The notes under the pieces are model-generated. The model ran no database searches. It was not told the DNA's origin and saw only the letters and a list, made by a program, of their open reading frames with translations. A stretch of DNA of 55,215 bases from Bacteroidales bacterium (lineage in GTDB: Bacteria; Bacteroidota; Bacteroidia; Bacteroidales; P3). The DNA lies in NCBI GenBank assembly GCA_017522065.1, contig JAFXAD010000012.1, forward strand, positions 1-55,215, read 5' to 3'. Made by a program: the position numbers and the translations under genes. Of the stretch, positions 53,074-55,215 are shown in pieces. The first letter of the stretch is position 1, and each line of letters begins with the position of its first letter.

Positions 53074-55107
53074 ATGAAGAAATTCGTTTCATACATCATA
53101 TCCCATTTGCGCATCGTATATCTTATTGCGATAATGGCCATAACCGTGACCTTGATTCTGATAATGTTTCCGAACGAATTCGGACGTGTGAAGTACGAAT
53201 ACACTGTCGGGTCTTTCTGGCACGGTGACGATCTGTATGCCCCCTACGACTTCACAATCCTGAAACCCGAAGAGGAGAGCAACAAGGAGCTGGAACGCAT
53301 CAAAAGCGAATCGACCAGATACTTCCACTATGACAGGGAGGCTCGTGAGAAGTCGCTTGCCCAACTGGAGGCTTCCAAATTGAGAGGTCAGGCGCAGTCG
53401 CTTGCACGCCAAATCGTTTCGCTCGTATACAACTCCGACGGATATTACAACCTCGGCGATGCCGACATGGACCTTGGCTCACACCCCGTAGTGGTACTTG
53501 AAGGCAATGTCGGTCGGGAAATCAACCAGAGCAAACTGATGTCGCCAGAGGATGTCAAAAAAATGATTGCACAAACCATTCCCGATTCGGCCGACGCTAA
53601 CAAAATGGCTTCCTTGCTGATAGACTCGATTCTGTCGCCTTCGCTGGTCTACGACGCCAACCGCACGCAACTCGAGCTTGACAGCCGACTGTCGCAAGCC
53701 AGCTTTTCGGCACGGATGGTGCAGCAGAACGAGCTCATTGTGGCCAAAGGGCAACGCGTCGACGAAGAAATCGCACTCACATTGGCTTCGCTCGAGGACA
53801 CGGAATCGAACAGAGAGATGGCCGAATTCGACGTCACGCTCCACTACGTCGGACAGGCCCTTTTGTGCATCATCGCATTTGTAGCACTCTACATCTTCCT
53901 GAAAAACATCAAGCACCCCATGCTTGACGACATCAAGAAGGTGACCTTTGCTTTCTTTATCGTCATTTTCATTTCAGCTGTTGTGGCACTGCTCGTGCGC
54001 ACCAACCCCGAGCTGGTGCTGATAGCACCCGTCTGCATGGTCCCCATACTGATGAGGATTTTCTTCGACATGCGTGTGGCTCTCTATATCCACATTGTGG
54101 CAGTCATCATTATCGGAAACATGGTGCCAAACAGCTACGAATTCATTTTCTATCAGCTCGTTTCTGGTATGATGAGCATCATCACCGTGCGCAACTTCGA
54201 GAAACGCAGCAGCTTCTTTGCCGTGGCGTTGGTGATTTTTTCCACCTATTCGCTCATCTACGTCGCCGGCGTGCTGAGTACCGAAACATCGCTTACCGAC
54301 ATCCAGCCCGAGCGCTTCCTCATCTTCTTCATCAACGCCATCCTCACCCTCCTCGCCTACCCGCTCATCTTCTTGTTCGAACGCATGTTCGGCATGACCA
54401 CAAACCTCACACTCCTCGAAATATCAAGCACCAACACCCCTGCTTTGCGCGAACTCTCGCAGAAGGCTCCGGGAACCTTCCAACACTGCATCCAAGTGGC
54501 CAACATTTCGGAGGATATTATTAACGAAATCGGAGGCAACGCGCTGCTGGCCAAAGTCGGAGCACTTTATCACGACATCGGAAAAATAATGGCGCCTCTC
54601 TATTTCACTGAGAACCAGAACAACGGATTCAACCCTCACGACAATCTCGACTCGGAGGAAAGCGCCCATATCATCACACAGCACGTACGCGACGGCATAA
54701 CGCTGGCAAAAAAATACAAGCTTCCGGCCGAAGTGACCGATTTCATCCGCACTCACCACGGAACCACAGTGACAGGATATTTCTACGCCCAAGCCAAACT
54801 GCAGCACCCCGACGAAGAAATAAATATTGCCGACTATCGCTACCTCGGGCCGACCCCATTCAGCCGCGAGACAGCCGTCGTCATGCTCGTCGATTCGGTC
54901 GAAGCAGCATGCAAAAGCCTCAAAATCCACGACAAGGAGAACATCGACCGCATGGTCGACAATATTATCGACGACAAAATGGCCCATAACCAGCTCAACA
55001 ACTGTCCGCTCACGCTACAGGACATATCTCAAGTACGCTCCCGACTCAAGGAACGCATGATGAGCATATACCATGTTCGAATAGCCTACCCAGTAAAAGC
55101 CAATTAA
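53074..55107 (+). CDS. 7TM-HD membrane phosphodiesterase (PgpH-type)
   Basis: A 677-aa inner-membrane protein. It has a membrane anchor near residues 10-33, a ~220-aa extracytoplasmic domain (7TMR-HDED-like), a stretch of membrane helices around residues 265-460, then a cytoplasmic HD domain: KVGALYHDIGKIMAP with His500 and Asp501, plus HIITQHVRDG and IRTHHGTT in order. This is the 7TM-HD/PgpH architecture that hydrolyses cyclic di-AMP in Firmicutes and Bacteroidetes (family knowledge). It is monocistronic with its own promoter, opposite to groES. No terminator is seen in the short tail before the window end. Confidence 0.9.
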   Translation: MKKFVSYIISHLRIVYLIAIMAITVTLILIMFPNEFGRVKYEYTVGSFWHGDDLYAPYDFTILKPEEESNKELERIKSESTRYFHYDREAREKSLAQLEASKLRGQAQSLARQIVSLVYNSDGYYNLGDADMDLGSHPVVVLEGNVGREINQSKLMSPEDVKKMIAQTIPDSADANKMASLLIDSILSPSLVYDANRTQLELDSRLSQASFSARMVQQNELIVAKGQRVDEEIALTLASLEDTESNREMAEFDVTLHYVGQALLCIIAFVALYIFLKNIKHPMLDDIKKVTFAFFIVIFISAVVALLVRTNPELVLIAPVCMVPILMRIFFDMRVALYIHIVAVIIIGNMVPNSYEFIFYQLVSGMMSIITVRNFEKRSSFFAVALVIFSTYSLIYVAGVLSTETSLTDIQPERFLIFFINAILTLLAYPLIFLFERMFGMTTNLTLLEISSTNTPALRELSQKAPGTFQHCIQVANISEDIINEIGGNALLAKVGALYHDIGKIMAPLYFTENQNNGFNPHDNLDSEESAHIITQHVRDGITLAKKYKLPAEVTDFIRTHHGTTVTGYFYAQAKLQHPDEEINIADYRYLGPTPFSRETAVVMLVDSVEAACKSLKIHDKENIDRMVDNIIDDKMAHNQLNNCPLTLQDISQVRSRLKERMMSIYHVRIAYPVKAN

Positions 55108-55120
55108 AAGAAACTCAATA

Positions 55121-55184
55121 CCGCAATTCCGTAATTCCGTAATCCCGTAATTCCGTAATTCCGTAATCCCGTAATTCCGTAATT
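55121..55184. repeat. 8-bp tandem repeat, 8 units
   Basis: Eight units of CCGTAATT, the first with C for T (CCGCAATT) and units 3 and 6 ending in C (CCGTAATC). It is therefore also a 24-bp higher-order repeat. It lies right after the 7TM-HD stop and ends in a poly-A stretch. Confidence 0.9.
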
Positions 55185-55215
55185 CCGAAAAAAAAGGAAG
55201 AAAAAAAGAGAGAAA

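Overview
The window looks like a chromosomal segment of an anaerobic Bacteroidales bacterium, probably an uncultured gut or oral type. The evidence is the recurrent Bacteroidetes promoter -7 element (TAnnTTTG, sometimes with TTTG about 19-21 bp upstream), A/T-rich leaders without Shine-Dalgarno sequences, many SusD/OmpA-era style secreted and lipoprotein genes of the phylum, single-chain GcvP, ATP-type PckA and PPDK. Nothing here allows a species call. No tRNA, rRNA, CRISPR array, transposase or integrase was seen.

Layout. 1-4.1 kb: PEP metabolism (ppdK, cut by the left edge, then pckA), each closed by a strong terminator. 4.2-6.2 kb: an OmpA-like protein (minus) and thioredoxin. 6.4-12.8 kb: a plus-strand run with a DUF58/VWA protein, two small lipoproteins, a nucleoid-associated protein (NdpA family), a META-domain lipoprotein and priA. 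13-15 kb: a fused ADP-forming acyl-CoA synthetase. 15.2-17.4 kb: three minus-strand secreted proteins, two of them lipoproteins sharing the same 5' end, set in intergenic DNA with dispersed repeats. 17.5-20.4 kb: gcvP. 20.5-24.4 kb: an accessory patch in which a folded leader RNA candidate and three surface-protein genes are bracketed by a direct repeat of the clpC 3' end. 24.4-29.9 kb: clpC and gyrA, divergent. 30-36 kb: a TPR protein, a tandem array of ~96-bp intergenic repeats, and an operon tlpA-like/argS/acyl-ACP thioesterase on the minus strand. 36-43.8 kb: a YbjQ-domain protein, an M13 peptidase, then a plus-strand cluster (DUF4424-like, AlaX-like tRNA editing, SPFH, AlkZ-like, HAD lipoprotein). 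43.9-50.7 kb: a stress/toxin island with nitroreductase, Bcp, Fic, a ParE/RelE-type toxin-antitoxin pair with a doubled antitoxin, an unrecognised 424-aa protein, a 41-bp tandem repeat array, a PIN toxin pair, a DUF6922 gene and an MNT/HEPN pair. 50.8-55.1 kb: groES-groEL and a 7TM-HD cyclic-di-AMP phosphodiesterase, ending in an 8-bp tandem repeat.

How the parts connect. PPDK and PckA interconvert PEP with pyruvate and oxaloacetate, and the ADP-forming synthetase conserves energy from acyl-CoA, which fits a fermentative succinate/acetate producer. The groES and clpC promoters both carry TGTCA/TGACA inverted repeats and may share a stress regulator. The most unusual material is the clpC-3'-end-bracketed cassette with its structured leader (21.1-24.5 kb), the 41-bp repeat array beside an unknown gene (47.2-48.7 kb), and the dispersed intergenic repeat family.
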